Assembly (NCBI GenBank): GCA_003344405.1
Contig: NOWV01000089.1
Coordinates: 62,001 to 126,000, forward strand
Reading direction: 5' to 3'
DNA: 64,000 nucleotides
Source of the DNA: Trichoplax sp. H2
Taxonomy: Eukaryota; Placozoa; Uniplacotomia; Trichoplacea
Position numbers and translations under genes: made by a program. Numbering within the stretch: position 1 is the stretch's first letter; each line of letters begins with the position of its first letter. This document shows positions 53,086 to 64,000 of the stretch, one piece after another. The notes under the pieces are model-generated. The model was not told the DNA's origin. It did no database searches and saw nothing but the letters and a program-made list of their open reading frames with translations.

Positions 53086-56000
53086 CTGTATTTAACGAAA
53101 TATAATTGTCGGTAATCTTATAGCTTAATGATTTTGCAGCGGTTATTTCTTTTTAAAAGCACGAAATTTTCTGTAATGTTTAGTGTTCGTATTAAAACAT
53201 TTTAGCAACACAATACGCACTTGTATTTGTGGTTTCTGCCATTGATCAATATGTTCCGTTTTAATTTCGAAATACACTCTTTCAATTCTTTGACTCGGAC
53301 CTAAGATTTCAATCCTCCCCAGACTTGATTCAAAATAAGTCATAATTCCTGAGATCAGGTCTTCCAGGTGGGCTAACCTTGGATCATCAGGAACATGGTC
53401 AGTTAGATTTGCAATTAAAACGGCTAGATTGAAACCAATTTCTTGAGCAGGCCTTTGAAATCTTTCAGTAAATTCCATATAATCTAATTTGCCATCATGA
53501 TTGGTATCTGCGCATTTTAGTAAATAATCAATCTCAGTTGATGAATAAATTTTATGTTGTTCCATAGCTTTTTGAAATTCACTTGGGGATATCCATCCAT
53601 CTCCATCTATATCAAATTCTTTGAAGGATTTAGAACTACCCAAATCATTTAATTTTAAAAACATGTTGAAAAATTTTAATATCATTTCGATGTATTCAGA
53701 TGAATCTATGATCGTTTCCATTAATTGTTTAGCAATTGAGCCCGAATTAGCATTACTACCTTCTAACATACTCAATAACATGATCACCATCTCAGAATGC
53801 AATTTTAGCAATTCGCGCAATAATTCTAGATGGCAAGTCTCTTTAGATAGCTTCATTTGCAAACATGCAAACACATGCCAAAAACCGCCTACAGCATCCC
53901 ATAATCGACTATTTGACATAGTGAATTGATTAGCCACACATGGACCTTGTATATATTCAGTTAATGTCCGAAATACCTGTTTGGCTACACGAATAGCTTT
54001 ACTAAAATTTTCTCTTCCTTGTATATCAATAATTTCTTTACTCGAGTAATGCCAATAGAAGTCACTAATAGATTCTTGTAAGCGCAATAAATAATCAACG
54101 GTGCAAACTATGATATTCACTGTAGTTGTATTTCCAGCCTGCGTTCGCAAATAATCTTGAAATTTCAGATTATGACCCTCGCACAATAATTGTAGAAATC
54201 GAAATAATGAACAAATAAATTCGATATTATGGATAGCACTACCCGCAGCTACATCACTAAATCCTAAGCCTAGTATTTCAGCTTTAGCGCTACGCTCATA
54301 TGTATCCAAATCGAGAACACTACAAGATGTAGTCAATTTAGCTAAACTTGTAAAGAAATTGACATTTCGTGTCGATTGCAAATATTTTAACATGATTTCT
54401 TGTACATTTTGATTACCACCTCGAAGTAAAGATATCCCTAACCGTAAGATACTAAGTATAGTAGGGCTTACAACACCATTACTTTCAGTTAATAGTATTA
54501 ATACCATTTGTGCTGCATTGCGCTCGGCAAGTCTACTTTGCTGCTGATCTAATCGTCGTTTAGCTCTTTCACTTTCTTCAAATGTTGACGCTGATCCATC
54601 TTCAACATCATCATCGTCATCCTCTTCACTGAATTTGATACAACTCTCACTCATGATATCGGCGTAAATTTTATACAATTCGCTATCAGCGTTAAAGTCA
54701 CCTTCGTGATTGCTAGCATCACGACAAATCGTTAATACCAATTGCGACAATGGATCGGACTCTAAAGGGTTGTCCTCATCTACTTTTATACTTGTTAAAG
54801 TCTCAACTAAAGCGTTGCCATCACACTTTTCACCACTTAGCCATAGCTCACGATAAACATCAATAAAAACATTAACAGCTCGATATTTAGGCAGATTATA
54901 CAATGGCACTCTAGTAAAGCATTTCATAATTGCTCGTTTGCGTTGTTGCGATAAGATTTTTTTCCATGACTTGGTGATTGTTTTTTGTGGATTATCCACA
55001 ATATGTAACCGATGCAGTACACGAGAATATTCCATTATTTTTAAAGCAAGCTCTTTTTGAACGTCATCAAATGATAATCCCAATATTAACGCAGCCGATG
55101 ATGTTACAATCCGCTTAGCCCATCTTGATTCATCTCCCATCTTACGCACCTTATTTATTACATAAAACAACACATCGCTGTCTGTTTCTTTCTGTATTAA
55201 TTTTGACTTAGCTTCATGCATTAATTGTCTTTGTGCTAAATTAATAAAGTTAAGACCAACAGCTAACAGTTTTCTTACACAAACGATAACTAAGCTACTG
55301 TTGCTTTGATTGCCGTTACTGCTCTCTTGAAATAAATTATAAGATGTAAATCTGCTTCGGCCGACTTTTTGAAATGTTTGAAATACGCTTTCATTCAGTT
55401 GAGTTATTAAATCACTATTACTTTTACCCATAGTACTTGAATTGTATATTTGCTCTTCACGACGAAAATTTTGAGACAGATGCCAACAACTGAACATATC
55501 AGCAACATATCGAAACAATTCTTCACCAGTCTTATTGCATCCAGTTATCCATGTTTGCTTATGCCTATCTGTTAATTTAATTAACATTGGATAAAATGTT
55601 CTTACATTTTGAGCTAACTTGATATAATCTTCCATAACATCAACCTCATCTTGAGCATCATAATCAGCCACTTTGGTTAATCTATCTTCGCGTCGATATA
55701 GATCGATTGCAAAATCAGTTAATTTTTTAGTTACTGGTAAGAAATGGGTATCTAGTAATGACGCTGAACAGTGTTTGATTAAAGGTAAAGCGTAATCACC
55801 TATACGATATATCGTTGGAATATCGTGTGTTACAAAATTCGTATTAATAATACGCAGGATGTGACCTAGCAGGAAATTAGCATAATTCTCGTTGACTTTG
55901 CTACCTTCATCGGTAGTGGTTGTCGAATTCATATATCTGTTACGTCCATTTATACAAATCCAATGCGATATATAACTACATAACATTGGCAATATAACAT

Positions 56001-59000
56001 CAGTAATATAAGACGATTTTTTGAATCCACAATTCGAATAAACGTAATCATCAACCATATTTAGTAATTCATTTAAATGCGGTAAATTAGAATGAGATTG
56101 AATTTCTGGGCTCTCGTCTATTGTTGGTAATGCGTAGCTATTACTAATTTCGCTCTCTGACAACGACAGTCTTATATTGTCATTATGGGATTGCTCGTTG
56201 CTTGACTTTGCTAAGTTACCACCATGATTTGTACCAATGTTAATATCATTATAGTGGTGTGATAAATGTTTGCTTTCAGCAGCTAAAACGTCTATATCGA
56301 AAGGGTCTGATGAAATCGGTCTAACAAATAAGGATAAATTAACAGTGGTATGATTCAATTCTAAGAATGGCACAGTAAATGAAGCCGATATTAAATTCAG
56401 GCAATTTCCAATATCAGCTAAATGTTTCTGATCTCGTATCTTGTCATTACAACCAAGTCGATATAAACTATTAATTATGCCGAAACATGCAGTTTTCACC
56501 TTGTCGTAAGAAAAAATTCCATTCACATCGTACTTAAATATTTGTCGAAATAATGAACACAAAATAGGTAGAAGTACGTCAAAAATATATCGCATAAGCT
56601 TTGATTCATAAGATATTACCACATTATTTAAATCTTCTGCAGCTGTCAATAGTAATTTCTGCAGATTAGATACTGAATCTTGAAACCCATGAAATATTAA
56701 TGCTCCAATGTCTAGAACGGTTACTATAACTTGAATACAATCAACTACGATTGCTGGAGAACCGAATAAATTGCAATCATTTCTAGCAATCATGGCTAAT
56801 TTATAAAACAATGTTGCTACCATTTTTTTCTCTCTAGCAGTTGCTGCACCGTAGACAGTCTGCTGTTGATTTTCTGTGGCAATAAAATACGACTGATGTA
56901 TTTCAAAGTAATGCTGTACAAGTGGTATGCATACTTTAGCATAAAAGTCGGTGTTAGCTACTGGATCGGTTGGGCTTTTACGCTGCTTTAGTTCATATTC
57001 TATAGGTCTAGTATAACCGATGATACTTTGTAGTAGGCAAAATGCAAATCTCTTTTCCGTTGTAAAGTATTGAGTTAATGTATCACCAAATATAGATGTA
57101 CACCGATCTGCACGAGTACATTCAAATTTGAATAATTTCATGTAGCGAAGAAAGTCTCGAGTTTGGCTTAGGTATCGCTCTTTATCTTCATCAGGTAATA
57201 TATGATAAGGTATCAGTATAACTGCTCCTTTGCCAGATGCTTCTAAGGCCTCAAATTGTTTCAATTGATGGGCATTATCAGCTAAAAATGCAGCTATATT
57301 TTCAGTTTCAGCACTTAATTCGATACTAGAGACGTCAAGTGGCGCTGGACAATAACCATGTGGCGATTGCGATACATTTGTATTGACGGCACTCTTTCTG
57401 TAAGGGATTAATTCTTCTTTCGTGATATCTCCATGACTTGTTATACTCCAGCCTGAGGCCAAAATTGTTCTGAGGCAATCATTCATATATTTATTTAAAT
57501 GATATTTGTCCTTTTGACTTAACAAGTTATATGGAAGGAGTAAACTATCTTTTTTATCATATTCATCGGATTCGAAACCAAAGGACCAACCTTCCGTAAA
57601 TTGTTTATGTGCCCAAATGTCGTGCTTATTGCATGCGTACGAATGGATTAAGTGTTTTAATTCATCTGTTAAAATTACATTAACCGTATTAACAGGTTGC
57701 GGTATATAAATATCCTCAAAGTCGGTACTAAGGCTACGATGTAAAGATGCGGCCGGAGAAATGGTTTGTCCTGGTTGAGAAAGGACGTAATCCGGTGATA
57801 GTGAACATGCACTACTAAACAAGCATGATAAAGCACAAGAAAATAATTTTTTCGAATAACTGCCTTTTGACAATGCTCCTAAGAGTTGTGTAAACAATAC
57901 CATAGTTAACGTTTTTTCTTCTGCTGAAGCGGTACCCAGGGTACACCAACCACCGGATGAATTATAGTATTTACCGCAACGCTCAAAATGGCTAGCAAGT
58001 ATAGATAAACCTACAGAATTTTCCTCGATTAAAACCGGCATATCGTGCGCTAATATTCTCAATGATTTAATCATTAGACTAGGCTTTAATTCACATGTAA
58101 AAGCAAGTAGAAATCCATTGACACTATCTTGACCAGCGGCATTTAAGAATGAACATTTTGATAAACGATAACACACGTCAATAGTCTTAGCCATTAATTC
58201 TGGCTGGCTATCAGCACCATTGAATAAATGGGCGTGATTAGTTAGTAAACGCATAACACTACCACTTATGTATCGATTAATAGCTGATATCATTTCTGTC
58301 GATAAAGGAACTTCATCCAAACTTATTGAATTAGTTAAATCAGGTAAAAATGCATAATTAAGCAAACGTAATAGAACCTCTTGACTGTCAACACCATAAA
58401 CACGATCTAGAAATGTTACCATCGCGATTTTATGTGATGGTATCAAGCCTCTTGTTTCCAATTCCATACAATTTTTATCTTTATTTGGCACAGGCAATGA
58501 AAATTCCAAACTGAGAACGCCAATGATTTCACGTAAAGGAATAAGACTTTGAAGTATAGCTTTAATTCGATCTCGAGTTTTAAGAGCCACCTTTCTATGG
58601 TCCGTACCAGCAATGGCTTTAACACGTATATCAGAAGGCACATACGAGTCGATAGGATTAGCGGATGAACATTTGGCAGCTAAATCTATCAGATTAGAGT
58701 AAAACGATAAAGTTTGAGTTCCAACTTCTGAACGTGATTTACCATTGACTGTAGCGGAATCGTCAGTGCTAAGAGACAACGAAATAGCTTCTCTGAATGC
58801 TTGACAGATACCCATTCCTTCACTACCCAGAGCAGGACCCAAGCATTCAGGTCGTCGTATTAGTAAACGCACAACTAATGATGCATTTTCTTCTACAGAC
58901 TCATTGTCCACCCAAATGGCATGACGAAGAAAATCAAGGTACCTTTCGCCTTCCTTAGGCTCCCAACCTGCGTCAAACATCATTTCTAGCTTACTAATAA

Positions 59001-62000
59001 TTCTATTTCGTCTAGCTCTTAGCATTCGATTACTCCAAGTATTGGAACGATTCAGTAACGACGACGACCTCGCTTTCGTAGATCCAGAGGTGAGCATATC
59101 AACTGCATCTGATATTGACTGTATTTTTGTACTCGGAGCAGTAAGTGCTAAAAGCGATACTACACGCTCTAAATGATGTTTACGAAGTGCCAATACAAGC
59201 TCTAAATTATCTTTCATAGCTGCAGCGGCAACATCCAAAGGTGTTGCACCTACCATGCTTGTGCATGTAACACTGGTATCACTGTGAGATAATAAATAAG
59301 TCATATGTTCGAACATAGCACGCTGATTTTGTTGACTGGTACGACAAAAAAAGCATAAAAATTTACAACATGCAGCTACCATAACCGGAGAGAGGCATTT
59401 TCTAGTTATCTCACTTTGTCCATCTGGTTTTGGAGAAGTTGATGCTGAAAGGTCCATAGTAGCACCTGCCCAAGATTGAAATTGCGAACCTTTTTGTTTT
59501 TCGACTTCCTTACCTAAAACGTTGACCATAACCTCCATAACTGTTTTATGTACCCCTAAAACACGCATTAAATCAGGATGCTGAAAGAAAATCGTATTGT
59601 TCATTAGTTCTTTCAATCCATTAGTCATTTGCATCTCTTCAGTCGCGCCCATCCTGACCGTTAAGAGCGACCTAACTGAACCTAATGCTTTCAGAAGATT
59701 TGTTACATTATCACCTCCAACATCATTGATAGTGTAGGTCTTTGTAATAGCTTCAGCAAGTTCTGCCATACCATCATGTAATCTGAACCATAAACGGAAT
59801 ATAGCTTTAATCAAAGCAACATCTGTAATACTTTGTTTACCCCAAGCTATTAAGACTTCAGCTAGAATTTCTTGCAATGTCGCTCTATTTGCATTAGTCA
59901 GTTGTAAATTTTTAGTCGATTTGCTACTAGACCATAACGATTTCTTTAATCTATCTATTACAGCGACACTTTCTGTAGTCTTAATGATTCCATTTCCTTT
60001 ACCACAATGTTTCAGAACGTCTTTATGATAGCTTCTTAACGAGACTTGTAAATCTTTACTACAAGGATTACTTTCCGCTGTTTCACGCGTCTTAAATGAC
60101 AATAACATCAAAAGTTGAGTTCGTGGTGGAATACGAAATTCTCTTGTTTTTCTAGCAGTTACCGCAACAGGATATTGACTATTTCTAATTTCGTTGTGCC
60201 TACGTCTTTGCTCCTTTTGCAGCGCATCGACGAAATTAGAAGTGTATGCAACCAAAGATTCAACTCTATAACGTAGCTGGCAATCACATAAATGATCCAA
60301 TAACTGACATAATTCCAATTTAACGGGTTCATCCAAGTCAGTCATTCTTAATAACCCTACTTCAAGGGTTGCCTGAGAGACAGTCATCTTCGATCCGAAA
60401 TTTTGCGGATCTAGGAGTAACAACAATAGCTCCATGTCGCTTTCATCTAGTACTCCCATAACTAACAAACAATCAGCGACTTTGAGTAACGGTACCAATA
60501 ATAGACTACGACTTTCACGATGAGTTTCTTTACGACTACGATTAATGGCTTGCATATGATATTGTAAAGTTCTAAAGACATGCTTTTTAAGTGGTGTTAA
60601 AGGAAAAAGAGGTTTATCTAACGAAGTATGCTGAATAGAATAAGACTGCGCTTGTGCGCCTTCAATTGTGCACGAAACATCGTGCGTAAGACCAGATTTC
60701 CTATGTGGGCTTAAAACCGTGCCGGGTAGGGGAGCTGCGGATAAGGAATAAGAGCCGTTACTTACTGTTGTATTATCACTTTTACTGGACGTAAAAGATA
60801 TTGGTGTTGCTTTTTCCACTTTAAGAGGTAAGATGTATTCTCCTCTAGTTAATAATCTAGCTTTAGCATGTTCTTCTAAGTGTAATGATACTAATAAATC
60901 ATAGTAACCAACGCGTACAACATCAGGCAGATCAAAACATTGAATACAATACATCAACTGCCATTCATCGACGTAGTAACGAATTTTGTCAGCAACGTAA
61001 ATATTACCATGAGAACACAAGGCACTGTATAATTTTAGTGTGTGGGTGTGAAAATACATTAACTTTTCTTTTTCAATTAATTCTTGTAGATTTATACAAC
61101 GATTTTCCTCGGGTATATTAATCATGACACTGTAGGATGGATCTTCGCGTTCAATTTCATATCCATGACGCAAAGCTTTCTCGACTGTTACTAGCGAGCT
61201 TGTTTGCATTCTACACCAAGTATTTGCTTTTAGAGCTTGTAATACCGGTCGCTTAATTAGATGAGTAGCATCGCTTTTTTGTGATAATTTATGTGAATTA
61301 GAAGTAAAACATACAGGAAGGCAGTCTTTGGAAATTCTAAATTCAATTTGAAAAAGATTTTTATCATTATTAGGAGTACGAACATAGATTGCAGGATAAA
61401 GTTTGGCTCCTTCCTCAACGTCGAAATGAGTAAATTGGCAGGTAGATCCATTGAATGCGAAATCAAGTTTACCCGTATTAACATTGGCGTAACAATCAAT
61501 TAAAATATCACCTAACACGGCTGAACTTATCTTTCGTTTCCCTCTCTCTGCAATCAAATCAGAAACACGGGCCATATAGCACTCACGAGTTGTATCACTC
61601 CAGTAGGATGGAAGGGCATTGTGCAGTTTTTGCACTTGGGTAGCAGTATTAGTCGAGGATAGCTGATCATCCGAGTTGTCCGATTGTTTTTTCCAACCCT
61701 TCATAGTCGCTTTTCTCGAAGAATAATCTCCAAAGCTATTGCCGTAGTTATGTAGTTTAGATGATATCCAACCTACATATATTTCGTACGGATCTTGTGC
61801 TTTAAAAATACGCAATGTAAAGCAATATTTTCCTAAAAATTTGGATTTTTTCCTACGGGAACTGGAGACCATTGGTACAGTAAAATTAACTGGATAATTC
61901 AGGCGCAATAAATCGAACTTCTTATGACTTTGATCTGAGGAGTTTCGCAAGGGTTTACTATTAACTCGCAATGTTGGATGATCTCGGGTATGCATTAACC

Positions 62001-64000
62001 ATTCAGTAACTTTAACAGTAGGGTGAGTATCGTTGATTGTTTCGAATGTAGCAATACCGCTAGCAAACCATAACGGAATACTATCAGATGTAACAATTCC
62101 AAATGGATCATAGTTCTCTTGATAGCCAAATATGTTGAAGTATTTAAATGAAGTTGGATCATGACCAAAATTAATTCTACCACTTTGACCAACAGCCAAG
62201 CTACATGCAGGTAGATATCCAACGGTAACATCGATGTCTTCAAAAGCGTATGAGGACATTCCATCTTGCAAAAGTTCACCATTCAACGTAAAGCTAATTT
62301 TACCAGTATCTAAATCAAGCAAGCATCCGACGATATCACCTTTATTCCAAGTCTTTCCAAAACTTTCTGAACCGTGATTCCACTTTCGAGCTAAGAATCC
62401 GTCATAACTATATGAGTTACTACTACCACCAACTTCTTTTCCGGCTTCAAAGAACTCAGAGCACCATCCAACTCTCATCATACCAGGACTATTAACGTGA
62501 AATTCGTAGTACCATTTGCCTCTACGAACAGCATACATCTTTTCAACACGAAAGGTCCTCATGCTGCCGTTTTGGGCTCTATCTGTAACTTGACGTGACA
62601 AGCTTTTAGCTGAATCAACATTCAGATCGACTGCAGGCGAATCAATGGTACATCCAAATCCAATAATGGTTCTAATAGTTTCACGGGCAGTATCGCGATT
62701 AGATTTCATAGACTGTTCATCAAGCTTTTCGTATGGTATTAACATAGGATTTCTTTTTCTATCTCCATCTTTAGAAAGTCCGTATGACCAACCCTGTTGG
62801 ATACGATCTTTTGCCCATACTTCATGAGCATTTTTAGCTAAAATTTCAACTACCTTTTCTAAATGGTCGTTTAAAATTTCCTTTTGAGCTAGGTCTAACG
62901 GGTGGGGCTTATATCCATTAGATAAAAGGTATTTGCTATCAGGTAAATGTTGATATTTAGTAACATTTTTACCTTCTCCAACAACGTTTATAACATAGCC
63001 TAATGCAACCAACGATTTTAACGTTTCCATAGCCATTTTAATGTCATATTCTTTTTCTTCTTGTGATAATTCAGTAAAAGGTCTCAAACAAGGATGCACT
63101 TTCAATGTATCACTTCTGTCCCTTCCAAACTTCCATCCAGCGTCTATTTTATTTCTAGCCCAGATATCGTGCATGTTAATAGCTAATTTATCGCGAAGAT
63201 CGTTTAAATAAGTGGGTAAGGATACGTCCGTAGTATCGATAGGAGCTGGAATAAATACACTATGTTCAGTTTGTGCTGTCGGACCGATGATTTCATAGCG
63301 GTAAGGGTTGCCAAGAACCATAGATTCTTGTACTCTAACCGATTCTCCATAGTCTAAGCCTTCATAAATGGGAGCATAGTGCCTTGAGTTATAATTAAAT
63401 TCCCCGTAATCACCTCCTAACAGTAATCGGCATCGAACAGTGGAGGACATACTTATAGCTGGCGAGAAAAGTTGTTTGTCTATAGAAATATCTCTAAATT
63501 CACCAGTTATCAATTTCCCGTTTATGCTGAAAGTCATTGACTGCTTGCCTAAATCTAAATAACATCCGATAACGTCGCCATTTCGAAACTGGTGAGGTGC
63601 TGTTTTCGCTGCTTCTTCATTTAATTTGTCTTCTTGAATAGATTGGTTCAATTCGTTATCTACATCATTGTAAGAGTTATCTTCACTGTCAAAATCTGCC
63701 ACACTAGAGCTTTCCATTGAATCGTCAAGGTCATCTTTAGCAATATTCAGTGAATGATTCAATCCTAACTTTTCCTGGCCAATGAAGCAAAACATACTTC
63801 CACTTTTCTTCATTGTACGCTTAGCCTTGGAAACCGGCTTATTTTTAACTGATAGATATCGACCGTTCGTCCACAAGTTGACGCCATCAAAACCATATGA
63901 AAATATACTATCCCCTATACCAGCACCACTCCAATTTTCACCGGCTTCAGCATGATGTACTTCCTTAATATTTCTCCAACCAATTCGTAAGTGACTGATA
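49411..64000 (-). CDS. RYR: Ryanodine receptor, 5' end beyond window
   Basis: Homotetrameric ER/SR calcium-release channel. Exons in coding order, minus strand: 53221 to beyond 64000 (open at the edge), 52984-53085, 52790-52887, 52525-52677, 52107-52389, 51927-52013, 51678-51836, 51436-51563, 51304-51346, 51097-51203, 50950-51010, 50716-50865, 50488-50619, 50353-50401, 50127-50234, 49953-50017, 49773-49873, 49633-49684, 49411-49524. That is 4256 codons; with roughly 640 missing N-terminal residues the length fits the family (about 5000). Seen in order: end of SPRY1, two RYR repeats, SPRY2, SPRY3, a long helical solenoid (RYFLCFF-type block [33 protein letters not shown]), two more RYR repeats ([16 protein letters not shown]), an acidic DDDDDVED insert, two EF-hands, six pore helices, GGGIGD filter and a CFICGIG zinc-binding tail. 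The missing start means the IP3-receptor-like N-terminal beta-trefoil/MIR part lies off the window. Confidence 0.97.
50127..50401 (-). other. RYR: RyR selectivity filter and inner pore helix
   Basis: Exon 14 ends in LRSGGGIG and exon 15 resumes [10 protein letters not shown], so the filter GGGIGD is split by an intron in phase 1. Exon 15 continues with the inner helix [19 protein letters not shown], nearly identical to vertebrate RyR, and exon 16 with [19 protein letters not shown]. The outer acidic residues after the filter are fewer than in RyR1 (DTIDPAD for DEIEDPAG). Confidence 0.95.
53473..53613 (-). other. RYR: RyR EF-hand pair with two canonical loops
   Basis: Loop 1 (53578-53613) reads [12 protein letters not shown] and loop 2 (53473-53508) reads [12 protein letters not shown]. 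Both have D/N/D at positions 1, 3 and 5, G at 6, a hydrophobic residue at 8 and E at 12, as needed for calcium coordination. They are followed directly by the family block [18 protein letters not shown]. Confidence 0.92.
57130..57690 (-). other. RYR: RyR second RYR-repeat pair
   Basis: The third repeat is canonical ([41 protein letters not shown]). The fourth is weaker: it keeps [24 protein letters not shown] and [10 protein letters not shown] but lacks the WxxxK...GW core seen in the other repeats. In vertebrates this pair bears the kinase-regulated loop; whether phosphorylation sites are kept cannot be said. Confidence 0.75.
61430..64000 (-). other. RYR: RyR SPRY1-3 and first RYR-repeat pair
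   Basis: Reading leftward from the edge: SPRY1 ([49 protein letters not shown]); RYR repeats 1 and 2 at about 63240-62690 ([39 protein letters not shown]); SPRY2 at about 62560-62100 ([39 protein letters not shown]); and SPRY3 at about 61900-61430. The order equals that of vertebrate RyR, so no domain has been lost here. Confidence 0.88.

Noticed and set aside
53143-53220. Continuation of the RyR giant exon to the TAA at 53143
   Set aside because: Family similarity stops at QKPQIQ. A gtgcgt donor at 53220 joins in phase to [11 protein letters not shown], the conserved continuation.

Overview
This window is nuclear DNA from an animal, most likely an early-branching invertebrate. The DNA is AT-rich, genes are split into many short exons by mostly 50-1000 bp introns with ordinary GT-AG signals, and the gene set is metazoan: tau-tubulin kinase, GPR137 family, RNF141, ryanodine receptor. 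A short TTAGGG-type motif also fits an animal. Gene spacing of about 1-6 kb, short introns and low GC suggest a placozoan (Trichoplax/Hoilungia type). That assignment is inference; I cannot search a database.

Nearly all real genes are invisible as long open frames. I rebuilt them by joining exons whose splice sites and phases agree and whose product matches a known family. Left to right: a zinc-ribbon remnant like RNA polymerase I subunit RPA12 (187-441, +); a tau-tubulin kinase (6695-13420, +, 10 exons, about 1205 aa); a gene-poor stretch with a diverged duplication of the kinase 3' end and a possible receptor relic; a GPR137-type membrane protein (18996-22361, -, 8 exons, 393 aa); ERO1 thiol oxidase (23819-27236, +, 12 exons, 453 aa); an RNF141-type RING protein (28298-30929, -, 5 exons, 196 aa); an orphan first exon (32586-32700, -); COA8/APOPT1 (35452-36360, -, 2 exons, 138 aa); a tandem-repeat array (about 36857-37975); nucleoporin NUP133 (38605-46871, +, 39 exons, 1166 aa); and the 3' six-sevenths of a ryanodine receptor (49411 to beyond the right edge, -, 19 exons seen, 4256 codons in the window).

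The genes are ordinary housekeeping or signalling genes and do not form a pathway or cluster. Pairs lie head-to-head (GPR137/ERO1, COA8/NUP133) or tail-to-tail (kinase/GPR137, ERO1/RNF141, NUP133/RyR). The spaces between hold repeats: GTAC-rich palindrome clusters, tandem arrays, a 213-bp element with 19-bp inverted ends around a TTAGGG-like motif, and several perfect hairpins.

I found no convincing new biological system. The most unusual points are the ryanodine receptor's intronless exon of at least 10.8 kb joined to 18 short exons, its two canonical EF-hand loops, and the repeat structures listed under findings.
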